A DNA stretch of 64,000 nt. Origin: DASWOJ01 sp964250755. Lineage in GTDB: Bacteria > Pseudomonadota > Alphaproteobacteria > Acetobacterales > Acetobacteraceae. Shown here one piece after another: positions 16,124-24,512 of the stretch (the first letter of the stretch is position 1; every line of letters begins with the position of its first letter). The notes under the pieces are model-generated. The model made no database searches. It was not told where the DNA came from and worked only from the letters and a program-made list of their open reading frames with translations. The position numbers and the translations under genes were made by a program. The DNA lies in assembly GCA_964250755.1 (NCBI GenBank), contig CAXUHB010000017.1, positions 10,319 to 74,318 of the forward strand, given 5' to 3'.

Positions 16124-16133
16124 TCCGGCCCCC

Positions 16134-16886
16134 TTACAGCGTGATGGCGGACATCTGGTGCCCGATCGGCCCGCCGCCCGCCAGGGTGCGGCGGCGATGG
16201 CTGAAGAACCGCCCGGGATCAGCGGCCGTGTCGGCGTCCAGCACGTCCACCCGGCCGACGCCCGCCAGCCGCATGGCGCAATAGCCCGCCAGGTCGAACT
16301 GCCAGCGGTCCCCGCGGGTCCCCTCCATGAAGAACCGGGCGGCCTCCGGGTGGTCCGCCAGCACGGCGCCGCGCAGGTCGGCGCCGACCTCGTAGGAGGG
16401 CTGGCGGATGCAGGGACCGACCGCCGCCGCGATGCGCGCGGGGTCGGCGCCCAGGGCTGCCATGGCGGCGACCGCGGCCTCCAGCACGCCCGCGACGGCA
16501 CCGCGCCACCCCGCGTGGACCGCACCAATGACACCCGCTTGCGAGTCCGCCAGCAGCACCGGCGCGCAGTCGGCGGTGATGACGCACAGGGCGACGCCAG
16601 GCCGGCGCGTGACCATCGCATCCGCCTGCGGCCCGGCGCCTGCCGCCCAGGGCTGGTCCACGGCGGCGACGGCGGCGCCATGGACCTGATGGACCCCGAC
16701 GATGGCGCCGGCACCCAAGCTCCGCGCCACCAGCCCGCGGTTGGCCTGCACCGCGGCGTGGTCGTCGCCGCCGTTCATGCTTCCGTTCAGGCTGGCATAC
16801 GGCCCGGCGCTGGTGCCGCCGCGCCGGGTGAAGAAGCCATGCCGGACGAGCAGCGCGGCGCTGGCGAGGAACTCCGGCCCAGTCAT
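16134..16886 (-). CDS. pgeF: Peptidoglycan editing factor / laccase-domain protein PgeF
   Basis: YfiH/multicopper polyphenol oxidoreductase family (now linked to removal of wrong amino acids from peptidoglycan precursors and to purine nucleoside handling). 250 residues. The metal-binding motifs are present: VGVHQVHGAAV, VITADCAPVLLAD and IGAVHAGWRGAVAGVLE, plus AAVGPCIRQPSYEVG. ATG 16886 overlaps the stop of a 15-codon leader frame (ATGA). Part of the - strand run with lgt and the methyltransferase gene. Confidence 0.92.
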   Translation of the reverse strand: MTGPEFLASAALLVRHGFFTRRGGTSAGPYASLNGSMNGGDDHAAVQANRGLVARSLGAGAIVGVHQVHGAAVAAVDQPWAAGAGPQADAMVTRRPGVALCVITADCAPVLLADSQAGVIGAVHAGWRGAVAGVLEAAVAAMAALGADPARIAAAVGPCIRQPSYEVGADLRGAVLADHPEAARFFMEGTRGDRWQFDLAGYCAMRLAGVGRVDVLDADTAADPGRFFSHRRRTLAGGGPIGHQMSAITL

Positions 16887-16930
16887 GGCGAAACAGTCAT
16901 AGGCGCGACGGTCATAGGCACGACGGTCAT
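16883..16930 (-). CDS. 15-codon leader ORF with a triplicated pentapeptide
   Basis: Between the methyltransferase stop and the pgeF start the - strand reads MTVVP-MTVAP-MTVSP then TGA. Its ATG overlaps the upstream stop (ATGA, 16927-16930) and its TGA overlaps the pgeF ATG (ATGA, 16883-16886). The DNA is a 15-bp tandem repeat (ATGACCGTCGTGCCT and variants), apparently a duplication of the start-codon region. It may only pass ribosomes from one gene to the next; the peptide itself probably has no function. Confidence 0.45.
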   Translation of the reverse strand: MTVVPMTVAPMTVSP

Positions 16931-18018
16931 GGCGCGAACCCCGCCGGGACCGGCAGCGCAGGGTGGGCGATGCATAGCGCCTTGAACAGGCGGCCCATCC
17001 GGTCCGGCTCCGCCAGGCGCTGCGCCGCCTGCATCAGCGCCGCGGCCTTCGCAGGCGGCTGCGTGCGCGCCAGCCGCCCGCTGCGCTGGAACAGGCCGAG
17101 CCGCGCTAGGAACAGCCCTTGCGGCACCGGGCCATGCACCGCGGCGCCGACGGCCGCCCGGGCGAGCGCGGCGAAGTCCACGTGCGCGGTCAGGTCGGCC
17201 TCGCCTGGGTCGGCCAGGGGGTCGGCGGGCCTGCCGCCGCGCAGGGCCTGCAGGCTGTCGCCGGGAGCGCTGCGTTCGGGGCCGTAGTCCAGGAACAGGG
17301 CCGCGCCACCGCCGTGGGCGACGCGGGCTGCGAGGTGGGCGGCGATGTGCCGGGCGGGTTCGCAGAGTTCGAGGACGGTGTTTCCTGCTCCCTCTCCCTC
17401 CGGAAGAGGGTCGGGGTGAGGGAAGCCACGCAGCGCTGCCTCCTCTGCTTCATGCGCCGAGGCGTTGCTGGATCGGGGTTCGTCCGTGCGGCCTCCCTCA
17501 CCCCGGCCCTCTCCCGGAGGGAGAGGGGGAAGCGCAGCCCTCTCTACGAACACGCCGCCATCCACGAACCGCTCCATCCACCCTCCACCCCGCCGCACGA
17601 ACTGCCGGATCGGCAGCGCGTCCAGGAACTCGTTCGCCAGCAGCAGCATCGGCCCGGGTGGCACGGATGCCAGGTCGTCGTGCCAAGCAACGCTGTCCGG
17701 CAACGCCGCCGCTTGCACGGCGCGCAGCCGGGGCGAGGTCTCGACCAGGTGCAGCCGCAGCGCCGCCCGGAAGGCGGGCGCAGCCTGGCGCACCGCCCGC
17801 AGCGCATCGGCCATCAAGGTGCCGCGCCCCGGCCCGCACTCCACCAGCAGCACCGGGTCAGGCCGCCCCATCGCCTCCCACGTTACGGCCGCCCACAGGC
17901 CCAGCACCTCCCCGAACACCTGCGTGATCTCCGGCGACGTGGTGAAGTCTGCAAATGGGTCGCGCGCCGCGTAGTAGGCCGCGTTGGCCCGCGCCATGAA
18001 GGCGTCCAGACGCTCCAT
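16927..18018 (-). CDS. MidA/NDUFAF7-family SAM-dependent methyltransferase with in-frame repeat insertion
   Basis: 363 residues. Family features: ADFTTSPEITQVFGEVLGLW, the SAM-binding LLVECGPGRGTLMADALR, LVETSPRLRA, LLLANEFLDALPIRQF and LFLDYG. The mitochondrial homologue NDUFAF7 methylates an arginine of a complex I subunit; bacterial substrates are unknown. Residues about 162-212 (ALPPLPPGEGRGEGG ... PDPLPEGEGAG) are encoded by a complete REPIN-like element (17384-17536), exactly 51 codons without a stop, placed after VFVERA and before NTVLELCEPARHIAAHL. Removing it restores a continuous domain of about 312 residues. The N-terminus is also shorter than usual. The stop overlaps the leader ORF before pgeF; lgt is directly upstream. 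Confidence 0.88.
   Translation of the reverse strand: MERLDAFMARANAAYYAARDPFADFTTSPEITQVFGEVLGLWAAVTWEAMGRPDPVLLVECGPGRGTLMADALRAVRQAAPAFRAALRLHLVETSPRLRAVQAAALPDSVAWHDDLASVPPGPMLLLANEFLDALPIRQFVRRGGGWMERFVDGGVFVERAALPPLPPGEGRGEGGRTDEPRSSNASAHEAEEAALRGFPHPDPLPEGEGAGNTVLELCEPARHIAAHLAARVAHGGGAALFLDYGPERSAPGDSLQALRGGRPADPLADPGEADLTAHVDFAALARAAVGAAVHGPVPQGLFLARLGLFQRSGRLARTQPPAKAAALMQAAQRLAEPDRMGRLFKALCIAHPALPVPAGFAP
17384..17536. repeat. REPIN-like paired element inside a coding sequence, copy 3
   Basis: Left arm 17384-17427 (CTCCCTCTCCCTCCGGAAG, GGTCGGGGTGAGGGAAGCC) and inverted right arm 17491-17536 (GCCTCCCTCACCCCGGCCC, TCTCCCGGAGGGAGAGGGG), spacer about 63 bases. Total length 153 is divisible by three and the frame used has no stop, so the methyltransferase gene reads through it. 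Confidence 0.9.
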
Positions 18019-18019
18019 C

Positions 18020-18838
18020 CTACGCCGCCGCGGTCGCCGCCGGCCGGGCGCGGGCGATCAGCCACACCCCGGCGGCGATCATCGGCAAGGATAGCAGCTG
18101 CCCCATCGTCGCCCCTGCCACCAGGAAGCCCAGGAACTCGTCGGGTTGCCGGAAAGTCTCGCCAATGGTGCGTGCGATGGCATACCCCGCCAGGAACACC
18201 CCCGTCAGCGTGCCGAACCGGGCGCGCACGCCGGGCCGGCTGCACAAGAACGCGAGCACGAGCAGCAGCACCGCCCCTTCCATCCCGGCCTGATACAGTT
18301 GGCTGGGATGCCGCGGCTCCGGCCCGGCGCCGGGGAACACCATCGCCCAGGGCAGGCCGTCTGACGCCACACGCCCCCACAGTTCGCCATTGATGAAGTT
18401 GGCGATGCGCCCCAGCCCCAGCCCGATGGGCACCACCACAGCCAGCCGGTCGGCGAAGCCCAGCAGCGGGATGCCCTGCCGCCGACAGTAAAGCACCAAT
18501 GCAATGACGACGCCCAGCGTGCCGCCATGGAAGCTCATGCCCCCTTGCCAGACCGCGAAGATGCTCAGCGGGTTCTGCAGATACTCCAGCGGCTTGTAGA
18601 ACAGCACGTAGCCCAGCCGCCCGCCCAGCACGACGCCCAGGGTGGCCCAGGTCAGGAAATCGTCGGTTTGCAGCTCCGTCGCCACCGGCGGGTCCAGGCG
18701 CACCAGCCGGCGCATGATCCGCCAGCCCAGCACCAGGCTGCCGATGTAGGCCAGGGCATACCAGCGTATCGCGAAGGGGCCGATCCGGAACAGGTCGGGA
18801 TGCAGGCCGAGGTCGGCGAAATTGATGGCGGCCATCAT
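18020..18838 (-). CDS. lgt: Prolipoprotein diacylglyceryl transferase
   Basis: Inner-membrane enzyme that adds diacylglycerol from phosphatidylglycerol to the lipobox cysteine of prolipoproteins. ATG 18838 (MMAAINFADLGLHP) has GGAGG about eight bases upstream, so the longer frame from 18946 is rejected; 272 residues. Several membrane segments and the Lgt signature GRIANFINGELWGR are present, followed by HPSQLYQAGMEG. It lies between hldD and the methyltransferase gene with only one base to the latter. Confidence 0.96.
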   Translation of the reverse strand: MMAAINFADLGLHPDLFRIGPFAIRWYALAYIGSLVLGWRIMRRLVRLDPPVATELQTDDFLTWATLGVVLGGRLGYVLFYKPLEYLQNPLSIFAVWQGGMSFHGGTLGVVIALVLYCRRQGIPLLGFADRLAVVVPIGLGLGRIANFINGELWGRVASDGLPWAMVFPGAGPEPRHPSQLYQAGMEGAVLLLVLAFLCSRPGVRARFGTLTGVFLAGYAIARTIGETFRQPDEFLGFLVAGATMGQLLSLPMIAAGVWLIARARPAATAAA

Positions 18839-18847
18839 GGCGCAGCC

Positions 18848-18881
18848 CTCCGCTTCCTCGTCCTTCGAGAGAGGGAGAAGC
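18848..18881. repeat. Decayed single REP-like arm between hldD and lgt
   Basis: TCCTTCGAGAGAGGGAGAAG resembles the outer end of the right arms found elsewhere (CCCGAAGGGAGAGGGAGAAG). No partner arm is seen in this 52-base gap. It lies just upstream of the lgt ribosome binding site. Confidence 0.4.
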
Positions 18882-18890
18882 AGTCGTTCA

Positions 18891-19865
18891 TCATACGTAG
18901 CGCTCCGTCCCCGCCAGGTGGCCACGCACGTAGCGGCGCACCCCATCTTCCAGCGGCGTGAACTGCCCCGCGTAGCCCGCCGCGCGCAGCCGGTCCATCC
19001 GGGCCTCCGTGAACGACTGGTATTGCCCGCTCAGCGCCGCAGGCATGGGCACGAACTCCACCCGACGCGGCGCCCCTGCCGCGTCGCACACGGCGTGGGC
19101 CAGGTCCAGGTATGTCCGCGCCCGGCCAGTGCCTAAGTTGAAGATGCCGGACACGTCCGGCCGGTCCAGCAGCCACAGGATCACGTCGGCCACATCGCCC
19201 ACCCAGATGAAGTCCCGCCGCTGCGCGCCGTCCGCCAGGCCGGGCTGGTCGCTTTGGAACAGGCGGGCGGGCTGGCCGGCCTGCACCTCGTCCCACTTCA
19301 CCTTCACGACCGACACCATGCGGCCCTTGTGGTACTCGTTCGGCCCATAGACGTTGAAAAATTTCAGCCCCGCCCAACCCGGCGGCGAAGGCTCCCCCCG
19401 CGCCACCGCGCCCATCACCCGCAGGTCGAATGCGTGCTTGGTCCAGCCGTACAGGTTCAGCGGGCGCAAGCCCGGCAGCAGCGCCGGATCGTCGTCGAAG
19501 CCCGCCGCGCCGTCGCCATAGGTGCTGGCCGACGAGGCGTAGATGAACCGCACTCCCCGCTGCGCGCACCAGGTCCACAGCCGCCAGGAGAGCTCGACGT
19601 TGGTTTCCCACGTCAGGTCCGCGTCGGTCGCGGTAGTCTCGCTGATGGCGCCGAGGTGGACGACGGCGTCCAGCGCGGGATCAGCGGCGAGGTAGGCGTC
19701 CAGGGCTTCGGGCCGGATGATCTGCGCGGGGGGGTGCCGGGCCAGGTTGCGCCACTTGCCGTCCGTGCCCAGCCAGTCCGCGACTGCCGCCGGGCGTCCT
19801 TGCGCTGCCAGCGCCGCATGCAGATACGAGCCGATGAAGCCGGCCCCGCCGGTGACGAGGATCAT
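18891..19865 (-). CDS. hldD: ADP-L-glycero-D-manno-heptose 6-epimerase
   Basis: Last step in making ADP-heptose for the lipopolysaccharide inner core, using bound NADP. 324 residues of the extended SDR fold: MILVTGGAGFIGSYL (nucleotide binding), VVHLGAISETTATDADL, YASSASTYGDG and the catalytic YGWTKHAFD (Tyr-x3-Lys), LKFFNVYGPNEYHKGRMVSV, DFIWVGDVADV. It is divergent from the ubiK-like gene and heads the - strand run with lgt. Confidence 0.95.
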   Translation of the reverse strand: MILVTGGAGFIGSYLHAALAAQGRPAAVADWLGTDGKWRNLARHPPAQIIRPEALDAYLAADPALDAVVHLGAISETTATDADLTWETNVELSWRLWTWCAQRGVRFIYASSASTYGDGAAGFDDDPALLPGLRPLNLYGWTKHAFDLRVMGAVARGEPSPPGWAGLKFFNVYGPNEYHKGRMVSVVKVKWDEVQAGQPARLFQSDQPGLADGAQRRDFIWVGDVADVILWLLDRPDVSGIFNLGTGRARTYLDLAHAVCDAAGAPRRVEFVPMPAALSGQYQSFTEARMDRLRAAGYAGQFTPLEDGVRRYVRGHLAGTERYV

Positions 19866-19951
19866 GGCCGCGCGTTATAGGGGCGCGGCGCGGGCTGACA
19901 TAGCCCTGCCCCGTATGCATCTATGCCAACGCCCACCCCAAGGAGGACAGC

Positions 19952-20380
19952 ATGGCCGAACGACCCCGCTTCATGGACGACCTGGCCGGCGTGGCCGGCG
20001 GCGCGTTCTCGGCCCTGGCCGGCCTGCGCGAGGAGGCGGAGAGCATGATCCGCGCCCGCGTGGAGGAGGCCATACGCAAGCTGGACCTGGTCCGGCGCGA
20101 GGACCTGGACGCCGTGATGGAAATGGCAGCCAACGCCCGCGCCGGGCAGGAGGCCGCGGAGGCCCGCCTGGCGGCGCTGGAAACCAGGCTGGACGCCCAC
20201 ATGGCATCGGTGTCCGGCACGGCGGAGCATGAGGACGCGCCCGGCGCGTCCGAGGCAGACCCGGCCAGCCTGCCCACCCCGCCGCACCCGCCGCGGGATG
20301 GCGGCGGCACGTCAGAGGTCGCCCCCAGTACGATGCCCCCCGGCAGCGGCGCCCCTGGCTCCCCGGACGGCACGCCATAA
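19952..20380 (+). CDS. ubiK: UbiK/BMFP-family accessory factor
   Basis: 142 residues from ATG 19952 with AAGGAGG upstream. The N-terminal half (MAERPRFMDDLAGVAGGAFS, ARVEEAIRKLDLVRREDLDA, EARLAALETRL) matches the YqiC/UbiK (BMFP) family: an amphipathic helix followed by a trimeric coiled coil, needed for aerobic ubiquinone synthesis and with membrane-fusogenic activity in vitro. The tail after about residue 90 is Pro/Gly/Ser-rich and looks disordered; it is longer than usual. A REPIN-like element begins 7 bases after the stop. Confidence 0.88.
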   Translation: MAERPRFMDDLAGVAGGAFSALAGLREEAESMIRARVEEAIRKLDLVRREDLDAVMEMAANARAGQEAAEARLAALETRLDAHMASVSGTAEHEDAPGASEADPASLPTPPHPPRDGGGTSEVAPSTMPPGSGAPGSPDGTP

Positions 20381-20387
20381 CGGAAAG

Positions 20388-20530
20388 TTGCTCCCTCCTC
20401 CTCCGGGAGTGGGCCGGGGTGAGGGAGGCCGCGGGGGCTGTGTTTTCGCCTGGCTGCGCCCGCCTGGGCCACACATGCCCTGTGTGGCTTTTCCCTCACC
20501 CCAATCCTCTCCCGGAGGAGGAGGGAGCAG
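20388..20530. repeat. REPIN-like paired element, copy 4
   Basis: Left arm 20388-20430 (TCCTCCGGGAGTGGGCCGG, GGTGAGGGAGGCC) and inverted right arm 20488-20530 (TTTTCCCTCACCCCAATCC, TCTCCCGGAGGAGGAGGG), spacer about 57 bases. It follows directly on the ubiK-like stop codon. Confidence 0.85.
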
Positions 20531-20651
20531 GTGCAGCTTGTCCCTCCGGCTAACCCACCGGTAGCCTTCAAGGCGGCGCGATTCGGCCCGGCATCCTCCG
20601 GCCCCGGATGCGCGACGGCCCGGCCTGCCCCCCAACCACGGGAGACCCCGC

Positions 20652-21155
20652 ATGTCAGCCCTAGCCGAACATCACGACGCCCCCGCGCCCAACCCGCTCG
20701 ACGTGGTCGAGCAGGTGGTGGCCGCCAACGACTGGGCCTTCGATCGCCGCAGCGACCACGAGATGGCGGCGGAGGCGCCGGGCAAGTGGTGCGACTACGG
20801 CCTGTACTTTTCCTGGTCGAGCGAGATCAGCGCCATGCACTTCACCTGCGCCTTCGACATGAAGGTGCCGGAGCGGCAGCGGGCCGCCCTGTACGAGCTG
20901 CTGGCCCTGGCCAACGAGCGCCTGTGGATCGGCCACTTCGGCATGGACTCCGACGACGGGATGCCGCTGTTCCGCCACTCCATCCTGCTGCGCGGCGCCA
21001 CTGCGGCGTCGGCAGAGAGCCTGGAGGACATGGTGGACATCGCCATCACCGAGTGCGAGCGGTTCTATCCCGCCTTCCAGTTCGTGCTGTGGGGTGGCAA
21101 GACGCCCACGGACGCGCTGCAGGCCGCCATGCTGGAGTGCGTGGGAGAGGCATGA
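20652..21155 (+). CDS. YbjN domain-containing protein
   Basis: 167 residues. Conserved YbjN features are visible: NPLDVVEQVVAANDWAFDRR, WSSEISAMHFTCAFDMKVPE, ALYELLALANERLWIGHFGM and SAESLEDMVDIAITECERFY. The fold is related to type III secretion chaperones and the proteins are thought to act as sensory or regulatory partners; the function is not settled. Its TGA overlaps the ATG of proC (ATGA), so the two are translationally coupled. A REPIN-like element lies about 120 bases upstream. Confidence 0.9.
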   Translation: MSALAEHHDAPAPNPLDVVEQVVAANDWAFDRRSDHEMAAEAPGKWCDYGLYFSWSSEISAMHFTCAFDMKVPERQRAALYELLALANERLWIGHFGMDSDDGMPLFRHSILLRGATAASAESLEDMVDIAITECERFYPAFQFVLWGGKTPTDALQAAMLECVGEA

Positions 21156-21970
21156 CCGCCCCGCCCTTCCCGTCCGCCCTTCCCCCGGTCCTGCTGCTGG
21201 GCGGCGGCAAGATGGGCGGTGCCATGCTGGCAGGCTGGCGGGAGGGGGGCTTGGCGCCGTCGGTCGTCGTGGACCCTGCCGCCCCTGCCCTGGCCGGGCC
21301 AGGCGTGCAAGTCGTCGGCAGCGTGGCGGAGGTGCCGGCCGACTTCCGTCCCGCCGCGGTCGTCCTGGCCGTAAAGCCGCAGCAGGCCGCGGCGGCGGTG
21401 CCGGCCTTGGCGGACTTGGCCAGGGGCGCGGTCATTCTGTCCATCATGGCCGGGACGACCGCCGCGCGGATCGGCGCGATGCTGGGCGCTGGGGCCGCCG
21501 TGGTGCGGGCGATGCCCAACACGCCGGCAGCCATCCGGCGCGGCATCTCCGTCGCCTGCCGCGGCCCTGGTGTCAGCGATGTGCAGGCGGCGCTATGCAG
21601 CGCCCTGCTATCCTCCATCGGCGAGGTTGCCTGGGTAGAGGACGAGGGCCTGATGGACGCCGTCACCGCCGTGTCCGGCAGCGGCCCGGCTTATGTGTTC
21701 CTGCTGGCCGAACTGATGCAGCGCGCGGCGGAGGAGCAAGGCATCCCCACCGCCCTGGCCCGGCAGATGGCGCGCACGACCGTCGCCGGCTCCGGCGCCC
21801 TGCTGGCCGCCAGTGCGGAGGACGCCGCCGCCCTGCGCATCGCCGTCACCAGCCCCGGCGGCACGACGCAGGCGGCGCTGGCCGTGCTGATGGCTGACGG
21901 CGCCTGGCCCACCCTGGTCTCCCGCGCCGTGGACGCCGCAGCCCGGCGGTCGCGGGAGCTGGCGGGGTAG
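21152..21970 (+). CDS. proC: Pyrroline-5-carboxylate reductase
   Basis: Last step of proline synthesis: NAD(P)H reduction of P5C. 272 residues from ATG 21152. Nucleotide-binding LLLGGGKMGGAMLAGW near the N-terminus, AVVLAVKPQQ, VVRAMPNTPA, then the signature VSGSGPAYVFLLAELMQRAA and ITSP-like VTSPGGTTQAAL. Coupled to the preceding ybjN-like gene by a 4-base overlap. Confidence 0.96.
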   Translation: MTAPPFPSALPPVLLLGGGKMGGAMLAGWREGGLAPSVVVDPAAPALAGPGVQVVGSVAEVPADFRPAAVVLAVKPQQAAAAVPALADLARGAVILSIMAGTTAARIGAMLGAGAAVVRAMPNTPAAIRRGISVACRGPGVSDVQAALCSALLSSIGEVAWVEDEGLMDAVTAVSGSGPAYVFLLAELMQRAAEEQGIPTALARQMARTTVAGSGALLAASAEDAAALRIAVTSPGGTTQAALAVLMADGAWPTLVSRAVDAAARRSRELAG

Positions 21971-22007
21971 GCTTGCCAACGCCGCCCTACCCGCCCATGT
22001 CGCCCAA

Positions 22008-22727
22008 ATGAGCATCACCGAAACAGACCGCACCCTGATCGCCGCCGTGTTCGCGCAGGCGGCGTTGCGCGGGTGGCATGACGTCAGCATTGCCGATGCC
22101 GCCCGGGACGCCGGGGTGCCGCTGGCGGAGGCCCGGACCAGGATGCCCGGCCGCGGCGCCGTGCTGATGCGTTTCGGCCTGATGGCGGACCAGATGGCGC
22201 TCGCCAACGTCGCCATGACCGAGTCCCCGCGGGAGCGGCTGTTCGACATCGTCATGGCGCGCTTCGACGCCCTGCAGCAGCACCGGGCGGGGATGCTGTC
22301 CCTGCTGGCGGCGCTGCGGCGTGATCCCGGCACCTCCCTGCTGCTGTATGGCGCGACGCTGCAGAGCATGAAATGGCTGCTGGACGGTGCCGGCATCCCG
22401 GCCAACGGCCTGGTCGGCGCCTTGCGCGTCCACGGCCTGACGGCGCTGTGGCTGTATGCCCTGCGTGCCTGGGAGGGCGACGAGAGCGCCGACCTGTCCG
22501 CGACCATGGCCGCCGTGGACCGCGGCCTGGACCGGGCCATCCAGGCGGAGAACATGCTGCCGGGCCACAGGGTCGGACGGGCGGGCACCCCGCCCTCCCC
22601 GGCGGAGGAGGCAGCCGAGGTGTTCGAGGCCGAGCCCCTGGCTGAGGACGCGCCGGCGGGTCCGCTGGACCAGACGGACCTGCCGCCTGCGCCGCCGTCC
22701 AGCTATCCGGAGTCGCCGATCACATAG
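22008..22727 (+). CDS. TetR-like regulator
   Basis: 239 residues. The N-terminal 50 residues (AAVFAQAALRGWHDVSIADA, ARDAGVPLAEA) fit a TetR-type helix-turn-helix, although the usual GVSxGTLYxYF is replaced by GVPLAEARTRMPGRGAVLM. Helices to about residue 185 resemble the ligand domain; the last 50 residues are acidic, Pro-rich and likely disordered. A COQ9-like reading of such proteins is possible. It lies in a proC - regulator - phasin order; targets unknown. Confidence 0.7.
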   Translation: MSITETDRTLIAAVFAQAALRGWHDVSIADAARDAGVPLAEARTRMPGRGAVLMRFGLMADQMALANVAMTESPRERLFDIVMARFDALQQHRAGMLSLLAALRRDPGTSLLLYGATLQSMKWLLDGAGIPANGLVGALRVHGLTALWLYALRAWEGDESADLSATMAAVDRGLDRAIQAENMLPGHRVGRAGTPPSPAEEAAEVFEAEPLAEDAPAGPLDQTDLPPAPPSSYPESPIT

Positions 22728-22812
22728 CGGATGGGCGCGGGGCCAACTGGTTCCGGTTCCGGTCGTCCCGTGGTAGGACGCCCGGCACAATCAACACAGA
22801 GGATGCCCCAGC

Positions 22813-23343
22813 ATGGCTGACGACCCCGCGACCAAGATGCAGAACACCATGACCGAGGCCGCCACCGGCGCCGCGCAGATGGGCAAAACCGCCATGGACG
22901 CCGGCATGGCGAAGATGGCGGAGTTCACCAAAATGTTCTCCGACATGAAGGTGCCCGGCATGGCGGCGATGCCCGACATGGAGGCGTTCCTGTCCGCCCA
23001 CCGCCGCAACATGGAGGTGCTGACCGCCGCCAACCGCGTGGCGCTGGAGGGTGCGCAGGCCGTCGCCCGCCGCCACATGGAGATCATGCAGCAGACCATG
23101 TCCGAGATGACGGAGACCATGCGCGACCTGTCCAGCCCGGACAGCCCCGGCGCCAAGGCCGCCAAGCAGACCGAGCTGATGAAGACCAGCTACGAGCGCG
23201 CCGTCGCCCACATGAAGGAGTTGGCCGATCTGATCCAGCGCTCCAACGGAGAGGCCCTGGGCATGCTGAACCAGCGCTTCGCCGAGGCGATGGACGAGGT
23301 GAAGCTGCTGGCCTCCAAGGCCAGCAGCACCTCCGCCAGCTAG
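22813..23343 (+). CDS. Phasin family protein
   Basis: 176 residues, Met-, Ala- and Lys-rich helices without Cys or Trp. The phasin region spans about residues 60-160 (ANRVALEGAQAVARRHMEIM, YERAVAHMKELADLIQRSNG, QRFAEAMDEVKLLA). Phasins coat polyhydroxyalkanoate granules, so the host probably stores PHA; related proteins act at membranes. The TAG stop overlaps the GTG start of the next gene. Confidence 0.88.
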   Translation: MADDPATKMQNTMTEAATGAAQMGKTAMDAGMAKMAEFTKMFSDMKVPGMAAMPDMEAFLSAHRRNMEVLTAANRVALEGAQAVARRHMEIMQQTMSEMTETMRDLSSPDSPGAKAAKQTELMKTSYERAVAHMKELADLIQRSNGEALGMLNQRFAEAMDEVKLLASKASSTSAS

Positions 23344-24512
23344 TGCCTGCAGCCGCTCTCCCCGCCGTCGCCATCATCGGCGGCGGGGTGATCGGCAGCG
23401 CCATCGCCACCCACCTGCGGCTGGGCGGCGCGTCCGTCACGGTGATCGAGCGCGACACGAGCTACGCCGCCGCGTCGTCTTCCCTGTCTGCCAGCAGCAT
23501 CCGGCAGCAGTTTTCGCAGCCGGTGAACATCGCTCTTTCGCAATACGGGATCGCCTTCCTGCGGGACGCGGCGGCGCATCTGTCCGTGGATGGCGACGCC
23601 CCGGCGCTGTCGCTTCGGGAACCAGGCTACCTCTATCTCGCCAGCCCCGCCGGGGCAGACGTGCTGCGGGCCAACCACCGGGTCCAGCGCGATGCCAGGG
23701 TGCAGGTAGCCCTGCTGGACCCGGACGCGCTGCAGTCGCGCTTCCCCTGGCTGAGCACGGACGGCATTGCCCTGGGGTCGCTGGGCCTGGATGGCGAAGG
23801 CTGGTTCGACGGCCCGGCGCTGGCCGCGGCGTTCCGGGGCAAGGCGCGGTCCCTCGGCGCAGCCTGGGTGCAGGGGGACGCCGTGGCGTTCGAGCACGAC
23901 GGGCCGCGCGTGTCCGCCGTGCGGCTGGGTGACGGCACCCGCGTCCCTTGCGATGCCGTGGTCAACGCCGCCGGACCCCATGCGCGGGCGGTGGCGGCGA
24001 TGGCCGGGGTGGCGTTGCCGGTGGAGGCGCGGCGGCGCTGCGTGTTCGTGTTCACCTGTCCGGAGGCGCTGCCGGATTGCCCGCTGGTGATAGACACGAC
24101 GGGCGTATGGTGGCGGCCCGAGGGGGACCGCTTCATCGCCGGCTGGTCCCCGCCGGACGACGCCGAGGAGTTCGGGCTGGACGTGGACTACGCCATCTTC
24201 GACGAGGTCATCTGGCCCGCCCTGGCCGCGCGCGTGCCGGCGTTCGAGCGTGTGCGGGGCGCGGGCGCATGGGCCGGGCACTACGAGTTCAACACCTTCG
24301 ACCACAACGCGCTGCTGGGGCTGCACCCGGACGTGCCGAACCTGTACTTCGCCAATGGCTTCAGCGGGCACGGGATGCAGCAGGCGCCAGGGGTCGGGCG
24401 CGGCATTGCGGAGCTGGTTCTGCACGGCGCCTACCAGACTCTGGATCTCTCCCCGCTGTCCGTCGCGCGGGTGCCGACCGGGCGTCCGCTGCTGGAGCGG
24501 AACGTCATCTGA
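23343..24512 (+). CDS. FAD-dependent amino acid/sarcosine oxidoreductase
   Basis: 389 residues, GTG start overlapping the phasin stop. DAO superfamily: FAD-binding VAIIGGGVIGSAIATHLRLG near the N-terminus with the ribose-binding glutamate (VIERD), ASSSLSASSIRQQFS, VVNAAGPHARAV and the C-terminal FAD motif FANGFSGHGMQQAPGVGRGI. It resembles FOXRED1-type and glycine/sarcosine/D-amino acid dehydrogenases; the substrate is not fixed. Its TGA overlaps the next ATG (TGATG), which encodes an ornithine cyclodeaminase-like protein, suggesting joint amino acid catabolism. Confidence 0.9.
   Translation: MPAAALPAVAIIGGGVIGSAIATHLRLGGASVTVIERDTSYAAASSSLSASSIRQQFSQPVNIALSQYGIAFLRDAAAHLSVDGDAPALSLREPGYLYLASPAGADVLRANHRVQRDARVQVALLDPDALQSRFPWLSTDGIALGSLGLDGEGWFDGPALAAAFRGKARSLGAAWVQGDAVAFEHDGPRVSAVRLGDGTRVPCDAVVNAAGPHARAVAAMAGVALPVEARRRCVFVFTCPEALPDCPLVIDTTGVWWRPEGDRFIAGWSPPDDAEEFGLDVDYAIFDEVIWPALAARVPAFERVRGAGAWAGHYEFNTFDHNALLGLHPDVPNLYFANGFSGHGMQQAPGVGRGIAELVLHGAYQTLDLSPLSVARVPTGRPLLERNVI

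Noticed and set aside
18839..18946. 36-residue N-terminal extension of Lgt
   Set aside because: A GGAGG site precedes ATG 18838, and the extension runs through a repeat fragment and the end of hldD.
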